A stretch of 64,000 bases of DNA from an uncultured Eggerthellaceae bacterium (GCA_910588205.1 CAJUQK010000003.1:37688-101687); one strand, 5' to 3'; shown: positions 15,603 through 23,754, counted from the stretch's first letter. Numbers and translations are program-made. The notes: a model not told the origin generated them from the sequence alone.

Positions 15603-16883
15603 ATGATGCCAACCGCATCCACAAGAAGGAGGACGAGGCGCGAGCCTCCGCAGAGCGAGTCGCTCTTCCAGTTCTGCAGACACTGCGGAAACCAGTTCGA
15701 GCCCAACAGTACGCCTGTCGCGGACGTCTGCCAAGACTGCATCGACATGCTCTATTTCCGCTGCGACGAGTGTGAAGCCTATCACGACATCGACACCGCG
15801 CTCACGAGCACTTCCGGGCGCGTGCTGTGCGCATCGTGCGCCGAGGAGCACACGTTCGTCTGCCTCGACTGCGGATGCCGTTACGAGCTTTCGAGCCACG
15901 AGCGCCATCACGACCGCTCGGGACGCACCATCTGCGATTTGTGCGTGACGAACTATTCGCGTTGCGATTGCTGCGGAGGGCTTCTGCTAAACGGTGACCT
16001 GCAGCAGAGCGCCGACGGTCGCTTCTGCTGGTCGTGCATGGCCTACAACTCGGGTCGGGCGATCATGTCCTACAGCTTCAAGCCGGAACCCGTCTTCCAC
16101 GATGCCGAGGGATGTGAGCCGACCGGGCTCTACCTCGGGGTCGAGCTTGAGATGGACTACGGCGACGCCGAGGCGGCGGCGAAGAGGATTTCGGAGGAAT
16201 ACGGGCAGAAGCTGCTCTACTTCAAGCACGACGGCAGCCTCGATGAAGGCTGCGAGCTCGTCACCCATCCCATGAGCCCCGAGTACATGATGTCGGATAC
16301 GGGCAAGGCGATGTGGCGCGGTATCTGCGCCTCGGCGCTCGCCGAGGGAATGAGAAGCCACGACACAGACACCTGCGGGTTCCATGTCCACGTCAGCCGC
16401 GACTTCTTCGGGGCGAACCAGACATCCCAGGAGCTCACCGAGCTCAAGCTCATCGAGACCGTCGACCGCCTCTTCGAGCCCATCGTCATCTTCTCCCGCC
16501 GCAAGCGCCACAACATCGACCGGTGGGCGCCCAAGTGCAACGCGCCAAAAGAGGACGCAGGCTGGGTCAAGAAGGCCCAGCGGGTGAGCTGCTTCGCCAA
16601 GCGCGACCGCTACCACGCGATCAACGTCACCAACACGCACACCATCGAGTTCCGACTCTTCCGCGGCACGCTCAAGGCCGACACGATCCTTGCCACCCTG
16701 CAGTTCGTCACAGGGCTCTGTCATCTCGTCAAATCCTCCAACCCCTCGCAGATGGACCGCTTCTGCTGGTACGACCTGGCGGACGCGGTGATGGAGGCAT
16801 GCCCCGTGGATACGACGGAGCTTCACAACTACCTGATCGAGCGCGAGCTCATCGTCCCGGAAGGAGATTTCCAATGTGCATAA
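15603..16883 (+). CDS. Amidoligase-family protein with N-terminal zinc ribbons
   Basis: 426 aa. The N-terminal ~140 residues carry repeated Cys pairs (CRHCGNQF, CQDCIDM, CDECEAY, CASCAEEH, CLDCGCRY, CDLC, CDCCGG, CWSC), suggesting several zinc ribbons. The C-terminal part matches the putative amidoligase family of the glutamine-synthetase-like fold: LGVELEMD, KHDGSLDEGCELVTHP, CGFHVHVSR and EFRLFRGTLK. Such enzymes are predicted to join a carboxylate to an amine with ATP. It follows hairpin element C and overlaps the amidotransferase gene by 10 bases. Substrate unknown. Confidence 0.85.
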   Translation: MMPTASTRRRTRREPPQSESLFQFCRHCGNQFEPNSTPVADVCQDCIDMLYFRCDECEAYHDIDTALTSTSGRVLCASCAEEHTFVCLDCGCRYELSSHERHHDRSGRTICDLCVTNYSRCDCCGGLLLNGDLQQSADGRFCWSCMAYNSGRAIMSYSFKPEPVFHDAEGCEPTGLYLGVELEMDYGDAEAAAKRISEEYGQKLLYFKHDGSLDEGCELVTHPMSPEYMMSDTGKAMWRGICASALAEGMRSHDTDTCGFHVHVSRDFFGANQTSQELTELKLIETVDRLFEPIVIFSRRKRHNIDRWAPKCNAPKEDAGWVKKAQRVSCFAKRDRYHAINVTNTHTIEFRLFRGTLKADTILATLQFVTGLCHLVKSSNPSQMDRFCWYDLADAVMEACPVDTTELHNYLIERELIVPEGDFQCA

Positions 16884-17659
16884 TCGTCTACAAGCCGCAA
16901 GGCAAACAGCTCCCAAGCACCGACACGCTTCGCGCCTGCTGGGACAACAATCCCGACGGCGCGGGCATCATGTGGGCCGCAAGCGACCATGTGAGCATCC
17001 GCAAGGGCTTCATGGCCTGGCCTGACTTCCTAGAAGCGCTCGATGAGGTCACATCCTCCATCGACGTGGAGGATACGCCCATGGCGCTCCATTTCCGCAT
17101 CGCCACCCACGGCGCTGTCGTGCCTGGTTGCTGCCACCCATTCGCCGTGAAGGGCAGCTTCGCCAAGATGCGCGCCACCAAGATCGATGCCAGCGTGGGA
17201 TTCATGCATAACGGGACTCTCTCCGGCCTTCAGACCGATGACGCCACTTCCGATAGCATGGCGTTCGCCAAGTCGGTGCTCGTGCCGCTCAAGGCGATGT
17301 CGAATGACTTCCTCGGAGACAAGCGCGCCCTGCGCATCATCGAAGGATCAACCCAGGGCTCCCGCTTCCTGCTGATGTCCAAGAACGGCACCGTTCGTCT
17401 TTTCGGCAACTGGGTGGAAGATCACGGCATCCTTTACTCCAACGGCAACTTCAAGCCGCGCTTCGCCTACGAACCGACGCTCTTCAGCAATTCGGCCTAT
17501 GACGCTTGGGCGGCATTCGCCAATCTTGACGATGACCTTACTCGTTACGGGATGTTCGAGGCCTGCAAGGACTGCCCGATGATCCTCGAATGCGCAGAGT
17601 ACCTGCCCGTCTGCACCGATGAGGTCCAGGCATCCGAGATGGTTGCGTGCTACACGTGA
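16874..17659 (+). CDS. Class II glutamine amidotransferase-like protein
   Basis: 261 aa. It starts MCIIVYKP, so Cys2 would be the N-terminal nucleophile of a class II (Ntn) glutaminase. NNPDGAGIMW, HFRIATHG and GFMHNGTLSG are the typical surrounding motifs. It would free ammonia from glutamine. The ATG lies inside the 3' end of the amidoligase gene with AAGGAG upstream, which implies coupled synthesis. A late CKDCPMILEC cysteine group is an addition to the core. Pairing of amidoligases with class II amidotransferases is known from comparative work and points to a peptide or protein modification step. Confidence 0.85.
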   Translation: MCIIVYKPQGKQLPSTDTLRACWDNNPDGAGIMWAASDHVSIRKGFMAWPDFLEALDEVTSSIDVEDTPMALHFRIATHGAVVPGCCHPFAVKGSFAKMRATKIDASVGFMHNGTLSGLQTDDATSDSMAFAKSVLVPLKAMSNDFLGDKRALRIIEGSTQGSRFLLMSKNGTVRLFGNWVEDHGILYSNGNFKPRFAYEPTLFSNSAYDAWAAFANLDDDLTRYGMFEACKDCPMILECAEYLPVCTDEVQASEMVACYT

Positions 17660-17662
17660 GCC

Positions 17663-17683
17663 GCTGGGACAATTTGTCTCAGC
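17663..17683. repeat. Dispersed palindrome, copy 3, between convergent genes
   Basis: The core CTGGGACAATTTGTCTCAG is identical to copy 1 at 9021. It lies 3 bases after the amidotransferase stop and 11 bases before the convergent small gene's stop, where a bidirectional terminator or an insulating site would make sense. Confidence 0.7.
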
Positions 17684-17694
17684 GCATTGCGTTG

Positions 17695-18090
17695 CTATTG
17701 CTTTTCGCACAAATTCCGTATCACTTTCTCAACGGCTCCTTTTGCTGTGCCTTGTTTGATGAGTCCTTCTTTGGCGACAGCGGCGATGCTGATGTCTTCT
17801 CCGTCGAGTTTCAGTGCCAAGAGGGCGTAATTCATGTTGGCTACACCAGCTCTCACAACCGCGATATAGCTTTTCTCGTCATCCGATTGTTCGAGCACTT
17901 TGCCAGACTTCATGAGAGCCTCGGCCAAAAGTTTGCCGCCGCAACTATTCAAATGAATCTCGTCAAAAACCTCGGCTTCAATCAGCTTCACAATGCTCTT
18001 CTCGGTTATCGCGAACCCATAGTCTGCGCCGTATTGATGAAGTGCCCTCGTGAGCTCCTTGTTCAGTTCGGCTTTATTCGTTGCCATCAT
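17695..18090 (-). CDS. Small hypothetical partner of the large membrane/nuclease-like protein
   Basis: 131 aa, soluble, with helical patterns (KAELNKELTRALHQYG, LLALKLDGEDISIAAVAKEGLI). No known domain. It overlaps the 3' end of the large upstream gene by 17 bases, so the two are coupled. In toxin-like pairs a small overlapping downstream gene often encodes immunity or an inhibitor; that reading is inference only. Base composition is more AT-rich than the neighbouring leading-region genes. Confidence 0.65.
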   Translation of the reverse strand: MMATNKAELNKELTRALHQYGADYGFAITEKSIVKLIEAEVFDEIHLNSCGGKLLAEALMKSGKVLEQSDDEKSYIAVVRAGVANMNYALLALKLDGEDISIAAVAKEGLIKQGTAKGAVEKVIRNLCEKQ

Positions 18091-19972
18091 TCATCCTCTC
18101 GGCAATGTCCATAAGAGCGGAGTCGATGCCCTTTTCCATTAGCTGTTCACTGGGGATTCCTATTCTTACCCTGTTCTTTGTTTGCTCTCGCGCCAGAGGC
18201 TCGATTATGTCTTTCGCGAATGCGTATCTATCGCCGCTAGCATGCATCCGTTTCAACGACTTATCGTTCAGCTTCCCCACCAACTCGTCAGACACTTTCT
18301 CGGCCTCATCCTGATTCAATAGGTATTCCTCGCAGACATCGAGGAAGGCCGCTTGGATAAGCTCCATCATCTTCTCTGCATCCGAGTCAACGAACCTTCC
18401 TGTAATCTTATCGACAAGGAATCCCGCACCGCCGCCAGCGACAATAGACCCGATGAAGCCGCCAACCACGGTTCCAACACCTGGCATTATCAAGGAGCCT
18501 ACCGCAGAGCCCCCAACCCATCCCGCCGTTCCTCCTGCAACAGTTGATGATGTCTTCACGAAATTCGTCGCCATCTGCTTGCCGGAGATTCGTCCCCTGA
18601 CAATATCCGTCACATCGAAAAGAGTCAGAACCGCTGTGGTTACGGCAGCAGATATGGCATTGCCCTTTAGGAGCTTAGCGGCGCTGTTTATCGCAGCCGC
18701 ACCTGAGACGCTAGATCCGCTCCTGAAGGCGTTCGCAACGACTGCATAGGCTTTCGGCCCCATCGCCTTTGCGAGAGCCTGGAATCCAGGGTTGAGCATG
18801 GCGTTGATGCTTGATTTGGCGATCTGGCTCGAAATGACAGACGCAACAAGGGCAGTACCTCCGACCTTGATTCCGCTGAACGCCGCATTCTTTAAAGCTA
18901 GTTTTGGCTCATCACCATTCCACAGGCTGACTGCAAGGGTGATTGCGGCGCTTACGCCAAAAGCGGATAGCGATATCACCGCGCCCGACTTAACATCGTA
19001 TATTACAGAGTCTACATTCCCTGCCTTTGCGATGTTTTTTGCCTGGTTATAGGTGAAGTTGCCCTGCTTGATTATGTTTTTTGCCTCGTTTGGATCGGTA
19101 ATGCCTGGAACTTGGTTGTTCTGGATTTTTTTCGCCATCGTCGCGACCGCGTCATCGTAATTGTCCAAGGCGACCTCAATGATCATGGGCTTGCCTGAAG
19201 CATCAAGATAGCGAAAAGCTCCGCTGCCATTACTCTCAAAACAGGCATTTACGCTCGCCTTGCCAGATATGCAATACTTCGATTGAATCCACGTTGTCGT
19301 TCCATCGGGGTTGACTATCGCCCTATCGGGACCATTCTTAATATTGTTGTCGCCGACTATACGCGCCTTCTTGCCATGGAGACGATCTTCAAGGTTGTTC
19401 GCCCGCTCAGCAGCGAAACCGTGCCCCTGCCTTGAGTGAAACCGCTCTTCGTCGAATATCTTGTTAGCAGTCCCTCTGCTTCCAACTGCGAATCCTCCCG
19501 CTTCGTCAAAAGCGCTGGCCTGTTCGCCCGACTTAAGATTCGCATCCATGTAAGCGTCACATATCTCGATGCGGGCACATCGTAATTTGTTGAACATCAC
19601 CGCCAGAGACCTACAATCGAGAGCGTTGCTCTCCCATGTAAAGTCTGAGCCATCTCGGAACCTTAGCTTGATTCCGACAAACTCTTCTTTCGATTTCCTT
19701 GCGACAATCCCGTTTATCTCGTCGTACCAAACCTTTACAGGCTTTTTTGGAAATCCGAAGAAATAGGCTTTCGTTTCGCAGACCAGTATCCCTGCTGAGG
19801 AGTTAGAATGTCGCGACACATCGATAAATCCTACAACGCGGCTCCAGTCCACCGAATGCGCATGCTCCTTTAGTCGTTTCGTCAAAGCCTCCTTCACAGG
19901 CTCAATGTCAACGACGAAGACCGCATCCTTCTCCGCGTTGCAAGTCGAACAACTATAGAATGCCTCCAGCAT
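18074..19972 (-). CDS. Large multidomain protein: PH-like N-terminus, putative nuclease core, glycine-zipper membrane end
   Basis: 632 aa from the ATG at 19972, which has AAGGTGA; a GTG at 20041 would add 23 residues. Residues about 1-140 hold a CxxC and a strand-rich part resembling bacterial PH-like domains. Next is GHGFAAERAN (183-192), then GPDR and QSK (214-217, 230-232), an order like a PD-(D/E)XK nuclease with Gln for Glu. The central and C-terminal parts have several hydrophobic helices and a glycine zipper (GTAGWVGGSAVG...VGGFIGSIVAGGGAG). I recognise this family from many genomes but not its function. An abortive or contact-dependent effector is possible. Confidence 0.65.
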   Translation of the reverse strand: MLEAFYSCSTCNAEKDAVFVVDIEPVKEALTKRLKEHAHSVDWSRVVGFIDVSRHSNSSAGILVCETKAYFFGFPKKPVKVWYDEINGIVARKSKEEFVGIKLRFRDGSDFTWESNALDCRSLAVMFNKLRCARIEICDAYMDANLKSGEQASAFDEAGGFAVGSRGTANKIFDEERFHSRQGHGFAAERANNLEDRLHGKKARIVGDNNIKNGPDRAIVNPDGTTTWIQSKYCISGKASVNACFESNGSGAFRYLDASGKPMIIEVALDNYDDAVATMAKKIQNNQVPGITDPNEAKNIIKQGNFTYNQAKNIAKAGNVDSVIYDVKSGAVISLSAFGVSAAITLAVSLWNGDEPKLALKNAAFSGIKVGGTALVASVISSQIAKSSINAMLNPGFQALAKAMGPKAYAVVANAFRSGSSVSGAAAINSAAKLLKGNAISAAVTTAVLTLFDVTDIVRGRISGKQMATNFVKTSSTVAGGTAGWVGGSAVGSLIMPGVGTVVGGFIGSIVAGGGAGFLVDKITGRFVDSDAEKMMELIQAAFLDVCEEYLLNQDEAEKVSDELVGKLNDKSLKRMHASGDRYAFAKDIIEPLAREQTKNRVRIGIPSEQLMEKGIDSALMDIAERMNDGNE

Positions 19973-20094
19973 CTTTCGGTCACCTTGCATGTGCCGCTTT
20001 TCTCGCTTTCTCGTTATTTCGTCTCTCGCATATCCGATCACCTTGGATGCTCGGTGCGCCCCTTATAGAAGAGCCCGAATTCCTGTTTATTAGC

Positions 20095-21504
20095 TTATTG
20101 ACCGCGGACAAGCCATCTTCCCGTCTTGTCGGACCCTTCCCTTGAAATCACTCCCAGCTCTTTTAGCTTTCGGACGATTCTCTGAACAGAACGCTCTGTG
20201 ATGCCGCACTCTGCAGCTATATCAGATGCAGTAATCGAGGGATCACGCATAATGATGTCGAGCACCTGTTTCTGACGGGAGGTTATGGGGGGAAGCTTAT
20301 TTACCCCGACATTTACCCCGACATTTACCCCGACATCACCGTTGCCATTTGTCGGAGTATCCACGGTCAAACTTTGCCCGAAGGCATCATTGCGATGGAA
20401 GATGAGATTCGTCCCGCTTGGCGCGCGCACGTATTCAACCTCAATGGATGCCTCATCGCACAGATCCTTGATGCGCTTTATGCCCGTACCGAACGCCTCG
20501 ATGTCACCAGAGCGGTACAGCGTCCTGGAGATGAGAGGATTTCGCGTTATGGAGGATTTATTCTCTCCCGAGAGGTGGCTCTCGGGATCTTGCCCCTCGA
20601 TGAACCATCCGGGACTCAAGACCTCAACGGCATCATTGTAGATGTCCACGACCACCGCATCTATGGTCTGCCAGTCACGATGGGCGAAGGCGTTCATAAG
20701 CGCCTCGCGCAGAGCATCCCTGGGGATCTCAGAATAGACGGGGCTTGCCCCTGCCGTGAAGGTATCCACCCTGTTGCGCGTGTTGGTGATGATAAACCAT
20801 TCGGCTTTGTCAACAAGGTCGAAGAAAACGCCCGCTTCCTGCTTGAGATCGAGTATGTCGGTCCTGGCATGCGAGGCAAGAATACCCATCTTCAAACCGG
20901 TATAGCGCGATGGGCAGAAGAGCACGACTGCGGCGTTCAGGAGATTGTCGCCAGCGAGCAGTCCCAAGCGTTCAAGCGCATCTTTAGCATCTGTGAACTC
21001 GAATGGTATTCTTCCCTTCTTGCGCCCTCGTTCTATGAACTTGCGAAGCGTTTCCTCGTCAACATCTGCGATGGCCTTGTCGGAGACGCGGCCATCCCAG
21101 GGGTTGATGCGGTTCTCAGCCTCCCTGAACTGCGCGCGCAGCTCCTCGGGGCGCATAAGCACGTCCTCGTCCGCGACCCGGATGCGATACTTGCCGCCGC
21201 AAGAGTAGGGAGCGCTCGCGCCCTCGAAGGCGACCTTCACATAATCTTTTCCATCCGGCGTCTTCTCATGCGTCACCGATGGATAGATGGAGGGCTCGAT
21301 GTGGTTGCCGATGGCCTGGCTGATCTCGCGAAGCGTGGATTCGGAAACATCTTGCCCGCACACCTCGCCGTCCTTGCGCACGCCGAAGTACAGCTCGCCG
21401 GAGCCGTGCTTGTTCAAGATCGCGGCGATGGATGCCACGCCCTCTTTAAGCTCGGAGGTCGATTTCTTGAACTCCCTTTGCTCGTCTTCGTGTCCCAGAT
21501 TCAT
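20095..21504 (-). CDS. AlbA/Schlafen-type ATP-binding protein with C-terminal winged helix
   Basis: 469 aa. The N-terminal AlbA_2 (Schlafen-like) domain is seen as DEQREFKKSTSELKEGVASI, then GELYFGVRKDGEVCGQDVS. The middle fits the COG2865 ATP-binding part (PVYSEIPRDALREALMNAFAHRDW, FGTGIKRIKDLCDEA). The C-terminus has a winged helix (ITASDIAAECGITERSVQRIV) after a linker of three VGVN units. Such proteins occur as regulators and in defence loci. It is 19 bases downstream of an XRE gene on the same strand. Confidence 0.85.
   Translation of the reverse strand: MNLGHEDEQREFKKSTSELKEGVASIAAILNKHGSGELYFGVRKDGEVCGQDVSESTLREISQAIGNHIEPSIYPSVTHEKTPDGKDYVKVAFEGASAPYSCGGKYRIRVADEDVLMRPEELRAQFREAENRINPWDGRVSDKAIADVDEETLRKFIERGRKKGRIPFEFTDAKDALERLGLLAGDNLLNAAVVLFCPSRYTGLKMGILASHARTDILDLKQEAGVFFDLVDKAEWFIITNTRNRVDTFTAGASPVYSEIPRDALREALMNAFAHRDWQTIDAVVVDIYNDAVEVLSPGWFIEGQDPESHLSGENKSSITRNPLISRTLYRSGDIEAFGTGIKRIKDLCDEASIEVEYVRAPSGTNLIFHRNDAFGQSLTVDTPTNGNGDVGVNVGVNVGVNKLPPITSRQKQVLDIIMRDPSITASDIAAECGITERSVQRIVRKLKELGVISREGSDKTGRWLVRGQ
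20301..20336 (-). repeat. Three tandem 12-bp repeats in the AlbA-family gene
   Basis: TTACCCCGACAT occurs three times without mismatch and encodes Val-Gly-Val-Asn units on the minus strand. As in the Fic gene at 6434, the unit is in frame and lies directly before the C-terminal winged helix. Confidence 0.9.
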
Positions 21505-21523
21505 GGCGCCAGTCCTGCCTTGC

Positions 21524-21964
21524 CTAGTCGTCTTCCTCTATGCCGAACGATCCCCGCCAAATGGCGTACTCGTATTCAGGGAGCGTGCCGCTCTTCATGG
21601 CCTCGCGCTGCTCGGCCCACTTCTCCAGCGCCATCTCCAACTTGGGCGCATGGGGGGCACTCGGATCCACTGCTATCGCCACGGCGGAACCTATGCGCAC
21701 GGGCTCTATGCCGAATCCTTGCTCCTCCATCTGAAAGAGCACCTCAAGCACGTCCTGCACGGAGTCGAGATGCCTATCCTCCAGCGATTGCACGGTAACA
21801 TCAAGTGCATCGGCTATGGCGGCGATCGTCTGCCCATTGGGATCTCGATATCCCGACTCGTAGTTCGCTATCGCGCTCTTGGTCTTGCCTATGCGCTCTG
21901 CGAGCTGGCGCTGCGTGACCTTGGCAGCCTTGCGCGCCCGCTCGATTCTCTCGCCCGTCTTCAA
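21524..21964 (-). CDS. XRE-family transcriptional regulator
   Basis: 146 aa from a TTG at 21964, chosen because GAAGAGGTG lies 8 bases before it and the product then starts like many XRE proteins (KTGERIERARKAAK). ATGs at 22006 and 22054 lack a ribosome site. The helix-turn-helix is VTQRQLAERIGKTKSAIANY. The C-terminal part is acidic and shows no known domain. It heads a minus-strand block of four genes and probably controls it. Its upstream region shares TGTACTTT with the parA promoter. Confidence 0.85.
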   Translation of the reverse strand: MKTGERIERARKAAKVTQRQLAERIGKTKSAIANYESGYRDPNGQTIAAIADALDVTVQSLEDRHLDSVQDVLEVLFQMEEQGFGIEPVRIGSAVAIAVDPSAPHAPKLEMALEKWAEQREAMKSGTLPEYEYAIWRGSFGIEEDD

Positions 21965-22172
21965 AAGGATCGCACCTCTTCGCCCTTTCCGAATGCTCTT
22001 GTCCATTATCGCACATTGAGTCACGCTCACGTGTACCCTTATCCGAAAGTACATGCACCTATCGAAAACCGCTCATCAGCTCGGCCGTCATCGCCTCCTT
22101 CATCCGCGCCCCCCGCAGGCTGACCCTGCCGCGCCTTTGAAGCGCAGCTACGCACAGAGCCCCAGCGCCCCC

Positions 22173-22295
22173 GCAAGGGCCGCGATCTTTTTCAAAACTT
22201 TTCCTGGGGGAATCCGAGCCTTCGGGCACGGGAAAACTTTCGAAAAAGAGCGCCACCGGCAAGTCAAGGAGATGCGGCTTCGCTTCCTCCCTTGC
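22173..22295 (+). promoter_or_regulatory. Leading-region hairpin element, copy D (diverged, longer)
   Basis: GCAAGGG (22173-22179) pairs with CCCTTGC (22289-22295). Further in, GCCGC pairs with GCGGC, CTTTTTC with GAAAAAG, and TTTTCC with GGAAAA, and an apical CCGA-GCCT-TCGG hairpin closes the top. The GGGCCGCGA and CTTCGCTTCCTCCCTTG ends match copy B. The copy ends 82 nt before the ATG at 22377. Confidence 0.7.
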
Positions 22296-22376
22296 AGGCG
22301 GCTGGACGCCTGTGCGGCACGCGCATCACAAGGCGCAGTCCACAGGGGACAGCCGCTATACCAAGGAGGTCGCAAG

Positions 22377-22817
22377 ATGGAAGATTTCAAGACAAAGGCT
22401 CTCGCCGCAGCCGAGCGGTACCTCGAACACAGGGGATACGCCCTCATCGAATCGTCTCCCGCGCTGCAAGACGCAAGCCTCACCGACATCGTAGCGAACG
22501 ACGGCAACGCGCTCGTGTTCATAGAGGTGCTCGCCAAGGACAACGCAGCCACGGGCTTTCCCGAAGAAGCGGACAGCAAACGCATCCAGAAGACCAAGGA
22601 GATGGAAGCCATCCGTTGGCTTGAGCGCCAAGAAGGCAGGTACTGCGACATGGAGATCCGCTTCGACGTGGTGTCGCTCGTCGTCCTTGCGCCCGAGAGA
22701 GCCCTTATCAAGCATCACGTCAATGTCATGATCGAATCCGCCCTCGCACCGAATCTTCCCTTCGAGCCCGCATGCCCGATCGGCGAAGAGCCCATGCTTG
22801 CCTGTGCGACCGCATAG
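22377..22817 (+). CDS. YraN/UPF0102-like protein (PD-(D/E)XK fold)
   Basis: 146 aa with a strong AAGGAGGTCG site. The order DIVANDGNALVFIEVLAKDN, then K-rich helix, then RFDVVSLV matches the YraN (UPF0102) family of predicted PD-(D/E)XK nuclease-like proteins. The usual EVK is EVL here, with a lysine two residues later, so the active site is altered or shifted. The ~35-residue C-terminal extension is not typical. It lies behind hairpin element D and before the partition genes. Confidence 0.75.
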   Translation: MEDFKTKALAAAERYLEHRGYALIESSPALQDASLTDIVANDGNALVFIEVLAKDNAATGFPEEADSKRIQKTKEMEAIRWLERQEGRYCDMEIRFDVVSLVVLAPERALIKHHVNVMIESALAPNLPFEPACPIGEEPMLACATA

Positions 22818-22843
22818 CGACCTTCCGGTCGCATACGGGTGCG

Positions 22844-22871
22844 AGCCCCTCGGCATTTTTCCCGAGGGGCT
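22844..22871 (+). terminator. Terminator after the YraN-like gene
   Basis: A perfect 10-bp stem AGCCCCTCGG/CCGAGGGGCT closes an 8-base T-rich loop and is followed by TTCGC. A second small hairpin GCGACC-TTCC-GGTCGC (22817-22832) touches the stop codon. The pair separates this gene from the parA promoter. Confidence 0.75.
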
Positions 22872-22881
22872 TTCGCAATAG

Positions 22882-22921
22882 TTCACGTATTCGTGTACTT
22901 TGGTGTATAATGGAGGTGTAA
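22882..22921 (+). promoter_or_regulatory. parAB promoter with inverted-repeat operator
   Basis: A perfect TATAAT lies at 22916-22921. The -35 is weak; CGTGTA at 22892 gives an 18-base spacer. The dyad CACG-TATT-CGTG at 22884-22895 overlaps the -35 zone, as expected for autoregulation by ParA/ParB or by the XRE protein. The leader to the parA ATG is about 65 bases. Confidence 0.6.
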
Positions 22922-22986
22922 TACAAACCGTGGCAACACCTCCACTTCCACGTTTCGGGAGGAATGCCCCAAGCAAAGGATATGCG

Positions 22987-23754
22987 ATGAAAACCCTAGC
23001 TGTCAGCAACTACAAGGGCGGCGTGGGCAAGACGACGACGGCCGTGAACCTGGCACACGTGTTCGCGGACGAGGGCATGAGAGTCCTCCTCGTCGACCTT
23101 GACCCGCAGGCTTCCGCCACCGATTTCTTCGGGCTCTACGACCGCGCCCAGCAAGACGGGTGCAGCTCCATCGACCTTCTCTACGGGCACGCATCCGTGG
23201 AGGATTCGGCTTACAGAACCCACTGCCCAAGCATTGACATCGTTCCCTCAATCATCGAGCTTGTCGACCAAAACGAGCTTCTCCTGCACGAGCAAACGCT
23301 CAAGTTCGCCCTCGATGATGCAGACGGCGCCTACGACATAGCTATCATCGACTGCTCGCCTGTAATGAAGCGGCTGGCGTTCAACGCCTATGCGGCAGCA
23401 AGCGTAGGCGGTATGGTGGTGATACCAGTGAAGCTGGATTCCTCCGTCATGAGGGGAACCGCGCTCACGGTGAACGCCATGCGCTCGGTCTCGGATGCTT
23501 TGCGCCTGCCGATGCCCGCGTGGAAGATACTGCGCACCTGCGTTCCCGGCCGCACGACGAGAAGCGAGGCAACGGGCACCGCAGTGCTTGACAACTACTT
23601 CCCGGAAAACCAGTTCGAAACCGTCATCCATTCCTCAACCAAGGTGTGCGAGGGCTCATGGAGATGGAAGGCCGTAGTCGAGGCGTTCCCGGGCAGCAGG
23701 CCAGCACGGGATTACCGCGCACTGGCGAAGGAGGTGCTCCATGAGCTCGGCTGA
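22987..23754 (+). CDS. parA: ParA-family partition ATPase
   Basis: 255 aa. The deviant Walker A KGGVGKTT is at residues 10-17, VLLVDLDPQASAT is the A' region, and IAIIDCSPVMKR is Walker B. ParA binds ATP and DNA and moves the excised ICE to daughter cells. The ATG at 22987 has AAAGGA; the reading frame is open further upstream, but those codons cover the promoter. parB follows with a 14-base overlap. Confidence 0.92.
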   Translation: MKTLAVSNYKGGVGKTTTAVNLAHVFADEGMRVLLVDLDPQASATDFFGLYDRAQQDGCSSIDLLYGHASVEDSAYRTHCPSIDIVPSIIELVDQNELLLHEQTLKFALDDADGAYDIAIIDCSPVMKRLAFNAYAAASVGGMVVIPVKLDSSVMRGTALTVNAMRSVSDALRLPMPAWKILRTCVPGRTTRSEATGTAVLDNYFPENQFETVIHSSTKVCEGSWRWKAVVEAFPGSRPARDYRALAKEVLHELG

